Positions 27,753 to 37,605 of a DNA stretch of 64,000 bases are shown here, in pieces. The DNA comes from Mucilaginibacter terrenus (GTDB lineage Bacteria > Bacteroidota > Bacteroidia > Sphingobacteriales > Sphingobacteriaceae). Under the pieces are notes generated by a model, which searched no databases, had not been told where the DNA came from, and worked only from the letters and a program-made list of their open reading frames with translations. Made by a program: the position numbers and the translations under genes. The stretch is from contig NZ_QWDE01000001.1 of NCBI RefSeq assembly GCF_003432065.1, positions 248,001 through 312,000 on the forward strand. Direction: 5' to 3'. Within the stretch, counting starts at the first letter, position 1, and every line of letters starts with the position of its first letter.

Positions 27753-28751
27753 ATGCGCAAATTAATCTATACACTTTCTTTCGCCTTTATAACCGCCACC
27801 ACATTCGCACAGGAAAAAACGCCTAATCCACGGCCGCTTACCCTTGATGAGTATAAAAAAGCTAAGACCTATACCATAGCTGATCTTGATAAAGACACTT
27901 ACGTAAAGTTTGAAAATACTTATGTTCTCGACCGTTATGAAAGTCGCAAGCCATACTTCATCACTGGCAGTGATGGCCTGAAAAAACGGATTGACCTGTA
28001 TAAACTTGTCGCAAAAGAAGCTATGCAGGAAATTGGCACAATGATTTTTTACACCAGCGAAACTGGTAAAAAATACCAGGCCTTGGTGCCCGACTTTACT
28101 GCAGACGGCAAGGTATGGGAACAGTATTTTCAGGACATAGATGACATTAATAAAGTAGAAAAGAACTTTATTTTAAAGTTGTCTTACGTGTTGTCCAAGG
28201 AGCTAAGCTTTCAACAATATAAAGTGCTGAACAATGGTAAGGATATGAAAGAGGAGTCGGCCACTTATGGCAACGACATCTGCTTCCCGGGAGAGGAACT
28301 GGTAACCATGAGCAACGGAAGTAAAAAGATGCTGAAAGATGTAAAGAGTGGGGATGAGGTGATTACTATTGACCCTCAAACGCGTAAACCATCTGCCACC
28401 AGGGTGAAAGAGCTTACCGTGCATGCTGCTAAAAACTACGCGCTTACGCAATTGGTGTTGGTATCTGCTCAGGAAAAAAATACCGCAATAGGTACATCTG
28501 TTAACCTCCGGGCCAAAGTATTACAGGCTACTCCCAATCACCCGATGATGACCAAAAACGGGCGCGAAAAAATGGCCGATGTAGCACTTGGCCAGCAGGT
28601 ACTTTGCCTTAACGAACAAACCGGCAAGTACGAAGCTTTTACTGTGCTGCAAAAGAATGAACGTGCTGGGGGCGTACAAAACGTTTACAACATAGTTGCC
28701 GAAAAGGGAAGTACCCTGCTGATGAACGGCGTTATGGTGATGCAGAAGTAG
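27753..28751 (+). CDS. exported protein with C-terminal Hint (self-cleaving) domain
   Basis: A 332-residue protein: signal peptide (to about residue 19, TTFAQ), an unassigned N-terminal region (20-175) and a Hint domain (177-332). Hint features are the nucleophile Cys177 in NDICFPGEELVTM, the block KDVKSGDEVIT, a TPNH motif (Thr260-His263) and a final NVYNIVAEKGSTLLMNGVMV block. The terminal His-Asn of inteins is missing (VMVMQK end), so N-terminal cleavage at Cys177 would be possible but protein splicing would not. I chose the ATG at 27753 because it starts the signal peptide; the longer frame overlaps the aminotransferase. It lies 46 bp downstream of that gene. Confidence 0.78.
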   Translation: MRKLIYTLSFAFITATTFAQEKTPNPRPLTLDEYKKAKTYTIADLDKDTYVKFENTYVLDRYESRKPYFITGSDGLKKRIDLYKLVAKEAMQEIGTMIFYTSETGKKYQALVPDFTADGKVWEQYFQDIDDINKVEKNFILKLSYVLSKELSFQQYKVLNNGKDMKEESATYGNDICFPGEELVTMSNGSKKMLKDVKSGDEVITIDPQTRKPSATRVKELTVHAAKNYALTQLVLVSAQEKNTAIGTSVNLRAKVLQATPNHPMMTKNGREKMADVALGQQVLCLNEQTGKYEAFTVLQKNERAGGVQNVYNIVAEKGSTLLMNGVMVMQK

Positions 28752-28762
28752 AGCTAAAGTAT

Positions 28763-28806
28763 CAACATCAGCCGTTTACTGGTATGGTATACTTGCGCTG
28801 ATGTTG
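28763..28806 (+). terminator. hairpin after the Hint-domain gene
   Basis: Perfect 10-bp arms CAACATCAGC / GCTGATGTTG with a long loop, 11 bp after the stop codon, followed by a T-rich but interrupted tail (TTGCAATTTTT). A plausible intrinsic terminator, not an ideal one. Confidence 0.5.
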
Positions 28807-28855
28807 TTGCAATTTTTGTGGTTTAAAATAGTAAAACCGTATTTTGCCGGCTTCT

Positions 28856-31800
28856 ATGGAAAGCGCATCCCATGATGGTACTTATATAATATCCGGCAAA
28901 TTAATATCACAAATAAATGCGGTAACAATTGCGCAATTGTCGCCGGTTACAAGCTATGAGGAACTGGGCAGCGAAACGCTGGACCTGGTAGATATAGCTG
29001 TAAACGAAGCGACTTTCCTAAGTGTAGACGGCAAAACCAGAGTGAGCCAGCAACAAGCGGCAATTCATCTTACCTGTACATGCACTCAACCTAAAAGCAA
29101 GCTTTGTAGTCATAAATCATCGGCTTTGCTGCAGATCATAGCAAATCCAAATTACATCGTGTTTTTCGATGATAATTATAGGCGCGAAAAGCTTCGGAAA
29201 TTTGCTGCTGATTATGGGCTGGAAGCGGAGCCGGAGCTTGACGAGTACTTCGATCTGGAGCTAAATGAAGGCAGGTTGGTCATTAATCCTAAAGATCGCT
29301 CATTATTGCCGGTTACCAATGCAAGTATAGATGCTATGGAACGGCAGCTAATGCTGCAGCAAGCATCTGCAACGCCGCGATTAACGAAGGCTGACGAGGA
29401 GTTAAAGCGTATTATAGTATTTAAGCAGCACAAGTTTTACAAGCACCTTATTATTGAACTGTATGATGCAGATAGTACAAAAGATGGCCGTATAAAAAAC
29501 CCGCTGATACCTGTTGCGCCCTTGCAATTGATAATGGATACCAATGATCCGTTTGAAATTAAGTTTTATACCGCTATATCCCGCTTTCAGCAAAATATAG
29601 ATGCTAAGGTCAACAAGCAAGGCTTGGATAGCTTAAAAGCTATAGTTAAGAATCCGCTTAATTTCGATTGCTACCTGCATGATGTAGCTGTGTCTGAAAA
29701 GGTTCCGTCCGGGGCCTTAACGAAGGTTAATTTGCGCGCACTGCATACCGATCTGCAGCTTACCGTTGACCCGATAAAGGATGTTTTTAAGATATCAGGT
29801 TCGTTACCAGCGGGAGAGGAGCGTTATCCTGTTTCAAAGCTTGAAGTGCTGTTTGGTTATTTTATAAAAGTTGGATCCACCTTGTATTTAGTGAAGAATT
29901 TGCAGACAACAGGCGCGATAACGTTGTTCAAACAGGGGCAGGATTATTTGCATGTACATAAAAACCAATTTAAAGAATTTCAAAGTCGTATTTTAAACAA
30001 GCTGGATGCAGGTGTTAAGGTGAGCTATCCTTACATCCCGACAGCAACGGCTGTGCAACTGCAGGAGCAGCAGTTTAACCATCGAGAGCGTATTATCTAC
30101 CTTTCGGACTTTGGTCAGTACATCATGATCTTTCCTGTAATGCGGTATGGCGAAGCGGAGATCCCGGTTCGTAAAAACGACCTGATCTATGCTATCGATA
30201 GCCGGGGCGAGGAGTTTCTAGTTCAGCGTGATGAACCTGCCGAGCGGGAATTTATCGCTGCAATTTTAAAACAACACGCTTACTTTGAGGAGCAGCTGGC
30301 GGACGACCTGCAATACTTTTACCTGCACAAGAAACGCTTTTTAGATGAGGAATGGTTCCTGAACGCGTTTGAGGTTTGGCGGGCAGAAGGCATCGCTATT
30401 TTAGGTTTTAACGAGCTTACGGGCAATAACCTTAACCCGCATAAGGTCAGCATCAGCATAAAAGTACTTAGCGGGCTAAACTGGTTTAATACAAAGCTTG
30501 ATGCAAGGTTTGGTAAGCGCAAGGCCTCGCTTAAACACCTCCATAAGGCTATTAGAAATAAAACCAAGTATGTGCAGCTTGATGATGGTACGCTGGGCAT
30601 ACTACCACAGGAATGGATAGATAAGTTCACAAGATATTTCGAAGCCGCACAAATAGTTGATGAAGAACTGCTTACACCTAAAACCAATTTCGAACTGATA
30701 AGTGAGTTATACGAGGATCAGCAGCTGGGCGAACAGGTGAAGCTGGAACTGCAGCAATACCGGAACAAGTTTGATAACCTAGAGAAAATTGAAGAGATAG
30801 GCGTTCCTGCGGAACTCAAGACTACGCTTCGGCCATATCAGCAATTCGGGCTAAACTGGCTCAACTTTTTAGACGAACTTAATTTTGGAGGATGCCTGGC
30901 GGATGATATGGGCCTTGGCAAAACTATCCAGGTACTGGCTTTTATTCTCTCGCAAAACACTAAAGCGAAGCAGAATACCAACTTGCTGGTGGTGCCCACA
31001 TCACTTATTTTCAACTGGCAGGCAGAGGCTGAACGCTTTGCACCGTCGCTAAAGATACTGACGCTTTATGGTGCCGACCGGGTAAAGAATATCGCAGACT
31101 TTAATAGTTATAACATCGTGCTCACTTCTTACGGTACGCTGCTGTCGGACATCAACTTTCTTAAGAATTACACATTCAATTACGTGTTTCTCGATGAATC
31201 GCAGAATATTAAAAATCCGACTTCTCAGCGTTACAAAGCCGCCAAGTTGCTGAAGGCACGTAACCGCATTGCCGTTACCGGGACACCATTTGAGAACAAT
31301 ACCTTTGATATATACGGCCAACTGTCATTTGCATGCCCCGGTCTGCTTGGCAGTCTGCAATATTTCAAAGAGATATATGCGATGCCTGTAGACCAGTTCA
31401 AAGTAAGTAAACGTGCCCGCGAGCTTCAGCAAAAAATAAAGCCTTTTATCCTGCGCCGTACTAAGCAGGAGGTAGCTGCCGAATTGCCGGAGAAGACCGA
31501 GATGGTGTTGCACTGCCCGATGAATGAAGAGCAGCGCACATTGTACAATGCTTACGAAAAAGAGTTCAGGGAATTTATATCGGCTACATCTCAGGATCAA
31601 CTGAAAAAAAGCTCAATGCATGTGCTTAAAGGTATAACAAAACTGCGCCAGATTTGTGATTCGCCGCAGCTGCTTGAAGGTGTAAGGCTACCGGGTAACG
31701 CATCGGCCAAAATAGATGTACTGCTGGAGCAGATAGAAAGCAAATCACCCAACCATAAAATACTTGTTTTCTCTCAATTTGTGGGGATGCTCAACCTCAT

Positions 31801-32209
31801 CCGCAAAGAACTACTTGTACGCAACATTGGCTTTGCCTACCTCACAGGTGCTACCAAAAACAGGGAGCAGGTAGTGAATAATTTTCAGGAGAATGCAGAT
31901 ACACGGGTGTTCTTAATTAGCCTTAAAGCAGGTGGCACAGGGCTTAATCTTACAGCAGCAGACTATGTTTACCTGGTTGACCCATGGTGGAACCCTGCGA
32001 TAGAAAATCAGGCTATCGATAGGGTTTACCGTATTGGTCAGCACAAAAATGTTGTAGCGGTACGAATGATATGCCCTGATACGATTGAGGAAAAAGTGGT
32101 TCGTCTGCAGGAGAATAAAAGGGATCTGGCAAATAAGCTCATTACGTCAGACGCGGTCTTACAATCATTGAGTAAAGAAGATTGGATGGATTTACTAAGG
32201 CCGTTGTAA
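28856..32209 (+). CDS. SWIM zinc-finger SNF2-family helicase
   Basis: A 1117-residue protein of the bacterial SNF2/RapA-like group. A SWIM zinc finger (C74-x-C76-x7-C84-x-H86) is near the N-terminus; a long middle region follows; the SNF2 ATPase starts with RPYQQFGLNWL, Walker A DDMGLGKT (683-690) and a DESQ box (780-783, in place of the usual DEAQ/DEAH), then the helicase C domain with KAGGTGLNLT, VDPWWNPAIENQA and DRVYRIGQ. It is likely a DNA translocase that remodels protein-DNA complexes; the exact role is unknown. I prefer ATG 28856 over TTG 28844. It converges on cydB with 15 bp between stop codons. Confidence 0.9.
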   Translation: MESASHDGTYIISGKLISQINAVTIAQLSPVTSYEELGSETLDLVDIAVNEATFLSVDGKTRVSQQQAAIHLTCTCTQPKSKLCSHKSSALLQIIANPNYIVFFDDNYRREKLRKFAADYGLEAEPELDEYFDLELNEGRLVINPKDRSLLPVTNASIDAMERQLMLQQASATPRLTKADEELKRIIVFKQHKFYKHLIIELYDADSTKDGRIKNPLIPVAPLQLIMDTNDPFEIKFYTAISRFQQNIDAKVNKQGLDSLKAIVKNPLNFDCYLHDVAVSEKVPSGALTKVNLRALHTDLQLTVDPIKDVFKISGSLPAGEERYPVSKLEVLFGYFIKVGSTLYLVKNLQTTGAITLFKQGQDYLHVHKNQFKEFQSRILNKLDAGVKVSYPYIPTATAVQLQEQQFNHRERIIYLSDFGQYIMIFPVMRYGEAEIPVRKNDLIYAIDSRGEEFLVQRDEPAEREFIAAILKQHAYFEEQLADDLQYFYLHKKRFLDEEWFLNAFEVWRAEGIAILGFNELTGNNLNPHKVSISIKVLSGLNWFNTKLDARFGKRKASLKHLHKAIRNKTKYVQLDDGTLGILPQEWIDKFTRYFEAAQIVDEELLTPKTNFELISELYEDQQLGEQVKLELQQYRNKFDNLEKIEEIGVPAELKTTLRPYQQFGLNWLNFLDELNFGGCLADDMGLGKTIQVLAFILSQNTKAKQNTNLLVVPTSLIFNWQAEAERFAPSLKILTLYGADRVKNIADFNSYNIVLTSYGTLLSDINFLKNYTFNYVFLDESQNIKNPTSQRYKAAKLLKARNRIAVTGTPFENNTFDIYGQLSFACPGLLGSLQYFKEIYAMPVDQFKVSKRARELQQKIKPFILRRTKQEVAAELPEKTEMVLHCPMNEEQRTLYNAYEKEFREFISATSQDQLKKSSMHVLKGITKLRQICDSPQLLEGVRLPGNASAKIDVLLEQIESKSPNHKILVFSQFVGMLNLIRKELLVRNIGFAYLTGATKNREQVVNNFQENADTRVFLISLKAGGTGLNLTAADYVYLVDPWWNPAIENQAIDRVYRIGQHKNVVAVRMICPDTIEEKVVRLQENKRDLANKLITSDAVLQSLSKEDWMDLLRPL

Positions 32210-32224
32210 GTTATCCTTAGCTGT

Positions 32225-33244
32225 TCAATGACCCTCGATATCCTGTCCTTTTTTTTGAAAGCTATAGATGAGGTAACCAAGTGCCGGCAGGATGAACAAA
32301 CCTCCAATAAGCAAAGCAATCGCCAGTGACTCTATCGCTTTTTCTGCTCCGCGATTCTCAAGCAGCGAGAGGTAGCCTCCGCCTTTGAGTATCACTATGT
32401 TTGGATAGTGCTTATAGGTTGTGGTAAGCAATATCATGGTTACCTGGAAACCGGCAAGTACGCGGATGATGTAGCGCTTTCCTCGGCTGATTAAATACCA
32501 CAATACAACAAGTGATATACTTGCAGCACTTACTGCAGCAATACCGATGATATTGCCGAACACCCATTGCACCAATGGTATCTTTTCTATAATAGCTGCA
32601 ATGAACACCATTGCACCGGCAACAAATGCAGCCAAATTCATGATACGTGCCTTACGGATGAAGCTCTTGCGTGAAGGGTGGTCTGTTGCCTCACCGATAA
32701 GATATATGGCTGCCAGGAAGCCGCAAAGTGCGACGGTAAAGAAACCGATAGCCACCGAGAACCAGTTTAGCCAGCTTAAAACGTAGGCATGCAAGAAATC
32801 GTTTGCACCTGGATCTATCCTGCCGGATACAGCACTTCCTGCTATAATCCCCAGGAACAACGGCGTGACAAAGCTGGAGTAAACAAATACTTTGTTGTAT
32901 ACTTTCTGCATGTCGTCCCTAACTGCATCGTAACTGCGGAAAGTAAGGGCTGTCCCCCTGGCTATGATGCCCATCAGCATAACTACCAACGGGATATGCA
33001 AATAGGTGGACATGGTGGTGTAGATCACCGGAAAGCCTACAAACAATATCACTATAGCGATGATGAGCCACATGTGGTTGGCTTCCCATATGGGTCCAAT
33101 AGCGTTGTACATGATGCGCCGCGTGCGCGATTTATTTGCATCTGATGTGAAAAGCTCTATAATGCCGGCACCATAATCCGCACCACCCATCACCAAATAA
33201 AGCAGCAGCGCCAGCCAAAGAAAAACAATTACAACGTATATCAT
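32225..33244 (-). CDS. cydB: cytochrome bd-type ubiquinol oxidase subunit II
   Basis: A 339-residue, roughly eight- to nine-helix membrane protein. The N-terminus (LVMGGADYGAGIIELF) and the NAIGPIWEANHMWLI segment are CydB hallmarks. It forms the heterodimer with CydA that reduces O2 to water with quinol electrons and without proton pumping. It starts 3 bp after cydA and is co-transcribed. I see no CydX-like small gene downstream before the convergent SNF2 gene. Confidence 0.93.
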   Translation of the reverse strand: MIYVVIVFLWLALLLYLVMGGADYGAGIIELFTSDANKSRTRRIMYNAIGPIWEANHMWLIIAIVILFVGFPVIYTTMSTYLHIPLVVMLMGIIARGTALTFRSYDAVRDDMQKVYNKVFVYSSFVTPLFLGIIAGSAVSGRIDPGANDFLHAYVLSWLNWFSVAIGFFTVALCGFLAAIYLIGEATDHPSRKSFIRKARIMNLAAFVAGAMVFIAAIIEKIPLVQWVFGNIIGIAAVSAASISLVVLWYLISRGKRYIIRVLAGFQVTMILLTTTYKHYPNIVILKGGGYLSLLENRGAEKAIESLAIALLIGGLFILPALGYLIYSFQKKGQDIEGH

Positions 33245-33247
33245 AGC

Positions 33248-34582
33248 TTAATGCGCTTTTAAGTGTGGTTTACCAGCAACATCGTACAATACGGGAACCA
33301 TTTTTATCTGCCGGTAAAGTAAAAAAACAACTACACAGCTTAAGGATAAATAAACAGCGGTAAACAGGTAAAAGGAATAAGCTATACCCGGCATCGGCGT
33401 AACCGCATCTGCCGTACGCATAACGCCTTGTACAATCCAGGGTTGCCGGCCAACTTCGGTTACTGTCCAGCCGGCTTCTACAGCAATAAAGCCAAGTGGC
33501 GTAGCAAGTATAAACAGCTTTAGAAACCAGTTCTTGCTAAACCAGCTTTTCTTTTTTGCCAGCGCTATAAGGTAGATGACACCCAGGGCCATCATCAGCA
33601 TACCTAAACTTACCATTAGCTGAAAGGCATAATGTGTAACTGCAACAGGGGGCTGATCAGCTTTAGGTATCTGATCTAATCCTTTTACCGGCTTTTTAAA
33701 GTCTTCATAAATCATGAAACTTAGCATGCCGGGTAGCTCTATCGCGTAATTTACAGTTTTGTTCTTTTCGTCGGGTATGCCACCAAGAATGAGGGGGGAA
33801 TAAGGCTCCGTATTAAAGTGCGCTTCCATAGCAGCAAGTTTTGCCGGCTGGCGTTTAGCCACCATTTTGGCGGATATATCGCCGCTTAAGGGCTGCAAAA
33901 TAGCCGCCAGCACACCAAATATGGCTGCTATGCGGAACGACCGCAGGTGAAATTCAATGTTCTTTTTGCGATAGATCATTAATGCATGTACGCCCGCAAC
34001 AGCAAAGCCGGTGGCCGCAAAGGCAGCTATACTCATATGCAAAGCCTGTGAAAACCAGGCGGGGTTAAACATAGCTTTTATAGGATCTATGTTAAGGTAC
34101 TTGCCATTTACCAAGTCGAACCCGGTTGGTGTGTTCATCCAGGCGTTGGCAGCCACCACCAATATACCCGATGTAAGTCCGCTCACACCAACAATAACCC
34201 CGGTGAACCAGTGAAACCATTTGTTAAACTTACCCCAGCCGTATAAAAAAAAGCCTAGGGCTATTGCTTCTATAAAAAAGGCGGTACCTTCTAATGAGAA
34301 AGGCATCCCGAATATAGGCCCGGCATGTTTCATGAATGTAGGCCACAACAAGCCCAACTCAAACGATAATACAGTGCCGGATACCGCACCTGTAGCGAAG
34401 AATATTGCAACACCTTTGCTCCAGGCTTTAGTAATGTTCTGATAGATATTATTGTTGCTCCTGAGGTATAAGAAATGAGACACTGCCATAAAGAACGGCA
34501 TCACCATACCTATACATGAAAAGATGATATGAAACCCCAGGGATAGGGCCATTTGCGAGCGTGCGGCCATAAAATTATCCAT
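33248..34582 (-). CDS. cydA: cytochrome bd-type ubiquinol oxidase subunit I
   Basis: A 444-residue subunit with the heme ligands in place: His18 (FHIIFSC), His182 (SQALHMS) and a Met in the AFQLMVSLG segment; the GWTVTEVGRQPW motif is intact. The loop between helices 6 and 7 (Q-loop) is short, placing it in the short Q-loop/CIO-like group and not the E. coli long-loop type. It is a high-affinity terminal oxidase used at low oxygen or under nitrosative stress (family knowledge). First gene of a cydAB operon. Confidence 0.94.
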   Translation of the reverse strand: MDNFMAARSQMALSLGFHIIFSCIGMVMPFFMAVSHFLYLRSNNNIYQNITKAWSKGVAIFFATGAVSGTVLSFELGLLWPTFMKHAGPIFGMPFSLEGTAFFIEAIALGFFLYGWGKFNKWFHWFTGVIVGVSGLTSGILVVAANAWMNTPTGFDLVNGKYLNIDPIKAMFNPAWFSQALHMSIAAFAATGFAVAGVHALMIYRKKNIEFHLRSFRIAAIFGVLAAILQPLSGDISAKMVAKRQPAKLAAMEAHFNTEPYSPLILGGIPDEKNKTVNYAIELPGMLSFMIYEDFKKPVKGLDQIPKADQPPVAVTHYAFQLMVSLGMLMMALGVIYLIALAKKKSWFSKNWFLKLFILATPLGFIAVEAGWTVTEVGRQPWIVQGVMRTADAVTPMPGIAYSFYLFTAVYLSLSCVVVFLLYRQIKMVPVLYDVAGKPHLKAH

Positions 34583-34620
34583 GTACGCAATTTACGCAGT
34601 ATGCATAAGTAAGTTCATAT

Positions 34621-34635
34621 TTATCAAACAGATAA
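34621..34635 (-). promoter_or_regulatory. small inverted repeat upstream of cydAB
   Basis: TTATC-AAACA-GATAA, perfect 5-bp arms, 39 bp upstream of the cydA start. It could be a regulator site for oxygen control, but it does not match the FNR consensus and short AT-rich dyads arise by chance. Confidence 0.3.
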
Positions 34636-34810
34636 GTTAATTTATATTGATTATGTATTATTATTTTCTTGCGGTTAAATATGATTTTTACGTAAGTACA
34701 TCGCAATATGTTCTGCTTGCTGTAACTTGAATATATTATGTGCCTGATTGCCGGTACAACACAGATTTTTTATATTTTAACATCGACAATACACCAGTCC
34801 TGTAACCGCA

Positions 34811-36622
34811 ATGAGCAACTATTTTTCCGACTTCTTAAATGCGGGGCGTATTAGTCTAGTGTTGCTATTATCAATAGTGCAGATGTCCGTTTACGCCGAG
34901 GGGAGTAAAGAGCTAACTGCAAATGGCGGCAATCGTGCTTATCTTCTGTCTACGCTTAGTATAAACCCCTCGTACCCTTATCCTACGTTAGGCACAATGA
35001 AGGTCTACGTAAAGGTGGGTGAAGCTATTTGCCTGGGCTCCAGTGCCCAAGGTATCGGCGCAGGAACCATCAGGTTACGTGCGCCGGACGGAAACACCTA
35101 CAACAGCGGTTCATCAAAAACTAGAGGTTACCTGGGAACCCGAAGCCAGGAGGTGGCCGGTCCGCTGCCAAATGCAGGAGGTTACATTCCGTTTATAGTT
35201 CCTGTATCCCCGGGACAGGAGGGGATATGGGAAATCGATTTCATCTCTCCCACGAACGGAGTTGAAGTAAACGGTAACCCTCCAGCAATAGCCACAGGAA
35301 CTAACTGGGTACAGCCAAACAGCCAGTATATAGCTGCTTTTGATGTATCCGTACGAAACGCGGGCAATACCGCATTCCTCAGCGGACGTGTATTTACCAA
35401 TGTGCTCATTGGCATCTTAGGCACATTTAACGTAGGTTTTAATGCCGTATTAAATGTGCTTACCAAAGACGGATACAATTACACGTTGGATAATAATGGA
35501 CAAGCAGGTAACGGTTTTACTTTTTTTGCAAACAATAAGGGCTTTCGTAACGCTGATGGCAGGCCATCCTACAAAAGCTTAAACAGTACAACAGTGGGGG
35601 TGAACGTGTATGATCCATCACTAGAGGATACACCATCTGACATAACGCACAAGATATTCTTTAACACGCCGGCGGCTGATCTTCCTGCATCAGCACCCAC
35701 ACCCTCCGGAACCACGTGGCTAGTGAACCTTCCTGTGACGCCCTCTATAACCAATGTTGCCTTTACAGGTGCCGATGGTACGCCCGGCATAGCGGGGACA
35801 GTAATGGCTGGTGGGCGTATAAACTTTACTGCCACTGCTAACGGCACTTATAAAATATCAATAGATGTAAACCAAAACGGAAAGTTTGACGATGGCTCCG
35901 ACCGACTGTTTACAGGATCAGTTACCGCAGGCAATAACCAGGTAAGTTGGGACGGGCTGGACGGGCGTGGTGAACTGCTGCCGGCAAGTGCAGGCAATTA
36001 CAGCATTAATGTAACAGCTACCTTGTTTGCGGCTGAAGTACACTTCCCCTTCTTTGATGTTGAACGGAACACAAACGGTGTAAAGCTAGCCCGTATAAAT
36101 GGATCAGGGTCGCCCGATAACACCATCTATTGGGACGATAGTCCGATAACGGTTGTTGGTGTGCCATCTAATCCGGTAGTTAACCTCTCAGGCTTAAGCA
36201 GCCTCACCAACGGGCATAAATGGGGAGGCACTGCAGCAAACAGTAACGATGATAACGATTTTGGAAACAACAAAAGCATTGATACCTGGGCATACGTTAT
36301 TAATTCAGGTTTGGCGGCAACAATCAACATCAGGGTACAAACGCCCGATCCCTCCGGACTAATTAAAGTCCCCAACATTATTACCCCAAATGGAGATGGA
36401 AAGAACGACGTATTTGAAGTTAAAGGAATATCGAGTTTCCCCGGAAGCCGTTTGCTGATATTTAACAGATGGGGAAACGAGGTTTACAAATCTGAAGACT
36501 ACAGCAACAACTGGGATGCTAGCGGTTTAGCCGAAGGTACTTACTATTACCTGCTTGAACTAAAAACAGGCGCTGCCAAGCCTACTGCTTACAAAGGCTG
36601 GCTATATATCAACCGCAAGTAG
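34811..36622 (+). CDS. secreted protein with CHU_C / T9SS type B sorting domain
   Basis: A 603-residue exported protein. A signal peptide (about 1-30) is followed by beta-rich, Gly/Asn/Thr-rich sequence with no catalytic motif I recognise, including a segment resembling a calcium-binding loop (DVNQNGKFDDGSD). The last 80 residues (about 522-603) are the CHU_C / gliding motility-associated domain: VPNIITPNGDGKNDVFEVKG, LLIFNRWGNEVYKSEDY and GLAEGTYYYLLEL. That domain is a type IX secretion signal (type B) in known systems. It is followed directly by PorP/SprF and OmpA genes, its likely surface partners. Confidence 0.88.
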   Translation: MSNYFSDFLNAGRISLVLLLSIVQMSVYAEGSKELTANGGNRAYLLSTLSINPSYPYPTLGTMKVYVKVGEAICLGSSAQGIGAGTIRLRAPDGNTYNSGSSKTRGYLGTRSQEVAGPLPNAGGYIPFIVPVSPGQEGIWEIDFISPTNGVEVNGNPPAIATGTNWVQPNSQYIAAFDVSVRNAGNTAFLSGRVFTNVLIGILGTFNVGFNAVLNVLTKDGYNYTLDNNGQAGNGFTFFANNKGFRNADGRPSYKSLNSTTVGVNVYDPSLEDTPSDITHKIFFNTPAADLPASAPTPSGTTWLVNLPVTPSITNVAFTGADGTPGIAGTVMAGGRINFTATANGTYKISIDVNQNGKFDDGSDRLFTGSVTAGNNQVSWDGLDGRGELLPASAGNYSINVTATLFAAEVHFPFFDVERNTNGVKLARINGSGSPDNTIYWDDSPITVVGVPSNPVVNLSGLSSLTNGHKWGGTAANSNDDNDFGNNKSIDTWAYVINSGLAATINIRVQTPDPSGLIKVPNIITPNGDGKNDVFEVKGISSFPGSRLLIFNRWGNEVYKSEDYSNNWDASGLAEGTYYYLLELKTGAAKPTAYKGWLYINRK

Positions 36623-37597
36623 ATGAGGCTGTCAAAAACATACAAACTGTTGATATTCCTGCTATTTACATCCGTTTATGGGCGTGCACAGCAGACGGTG
36701 CAGTTTAGCCAATATATGTTCAACGGACTGGTGGTAAACCCTGCTTATGCAGGTTATAAAGAAGACTGGACACTTAACCTAAGCAACCGCCTGCAATGGT
36801 CGGGAATAGATGGTGCGCCAAAGACCAGCACAATTTCCATTGATGGTGTGCTTGATCCGGAAACCAAGAAAGCTGCTCTTGGTTTCCTGGTGACGAATGA
36901 CCGGCTGGGTCCTGAAAACAACAGCGCCTTCTACGCCAACTATGCTTACAGGCTGCAGCTTAATGATGAGGATACCAAGCGGCTAAGCTTTGGATTTGGA
37001 GCCGGGTTGGTTCAATACCGGATAGACGCCTCAAAATTCGACCCGATTGATGGTGGCGACGGTAGCATTACTGCCAATGAGAAAACACTGATGACGGACT
37101 TTAGATTAGGCGCTTATTACACAACTCCTAATTTCTATGCCGGCGGCTCTGTACTCAACTTATTTTCCAACGCTATATCAGGTGCAAATACACAGGTTAT
37201 AAACCCGGTAGCCCACATGTATTTAACCACCGGTGCTATGCTGCCGCTTAGCCCAACCATTGATCTTAAGCCTTCTATTATGTTTAAAGAGGACTTTAAA
37301 GGTACCGCGGGACTGGACATTACCAGCTATGTTTTATTTGACAAAAGATTTTGGCTTGGTGCGTCGTACAACACCGGAGTAAGATTTTCTAAACCTGCTA
37401 ATTCTTCAGGGTTAGACAAAAGCAACACCGTTACTGCAATAGCACAAGTTAGTATCAGTAATTTTTTACGATTTGGCTACTCTTTTGACTTTAGTACCAG
37501 TGCACTTGCAAATTATCAAAGCGGAACGCACGAGGTATCGTTAAGCCTGTCGTTCAGGCGCAAACGACCTAAGATACTTAGCCCCAGGTTTTTTTAA
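36623..37597 (+). CDS. PorP/SprF-family outer-membrane protein
   Basis: A 324-residue outer-membrane beta-barrel protein with a signal peptide (YGRAQQ, cleaved about residue 22). The diagnostic start FSQYMFNGLVVNPAYAGYKE and the alternating amphipathic strands that follow match PorP/SprF. Proteins of this family act with T9SS cargo bearing CHU_C domains, often to anchor or export one dedicated partner. The ATG directly follows the stop of the CHU_C gene, implying translational coupling and a dedicated pairing. Confidence 0.92.
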   Translation: MRLSKTYKLLIFLLFTSVYGRAQQTVQFSQYMFNGLVVNPAYAGYKEDWTLNLSNRLQWSGIDGAPKTSTISIDGVLDPETKKAALGFLVTNDRLGPENNSAFYANYAYRLQLNDEDTKRLSFGFGAGLVQYRIDASKFDPIDGGDGSITANEKTLMTDFRLGAYYTTPNFYAGGSVLNLFSNAISGANTQVINPVAHMYLTTGAMLPLSPTIDLKPSIMFKEDFKGTAGLDITSYVLFDKRFWLGASYNTGVRFSKPANSSGLDKSNTVTAIAQVSISNFLRFGYSFDFSTSALANYQSGTHEVSLSLSFRRKRPKILSPRFF

Positions 37598-37605
37598 GCA
37601 ATATT

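Noticed and set aside
34621..34635. FNR box upstream of cydA
   Set aside because: The dyad TTATC-N5-GATAA does not match TTGAT-N4-ATCAA; kept only as a weak unnamed dyad.
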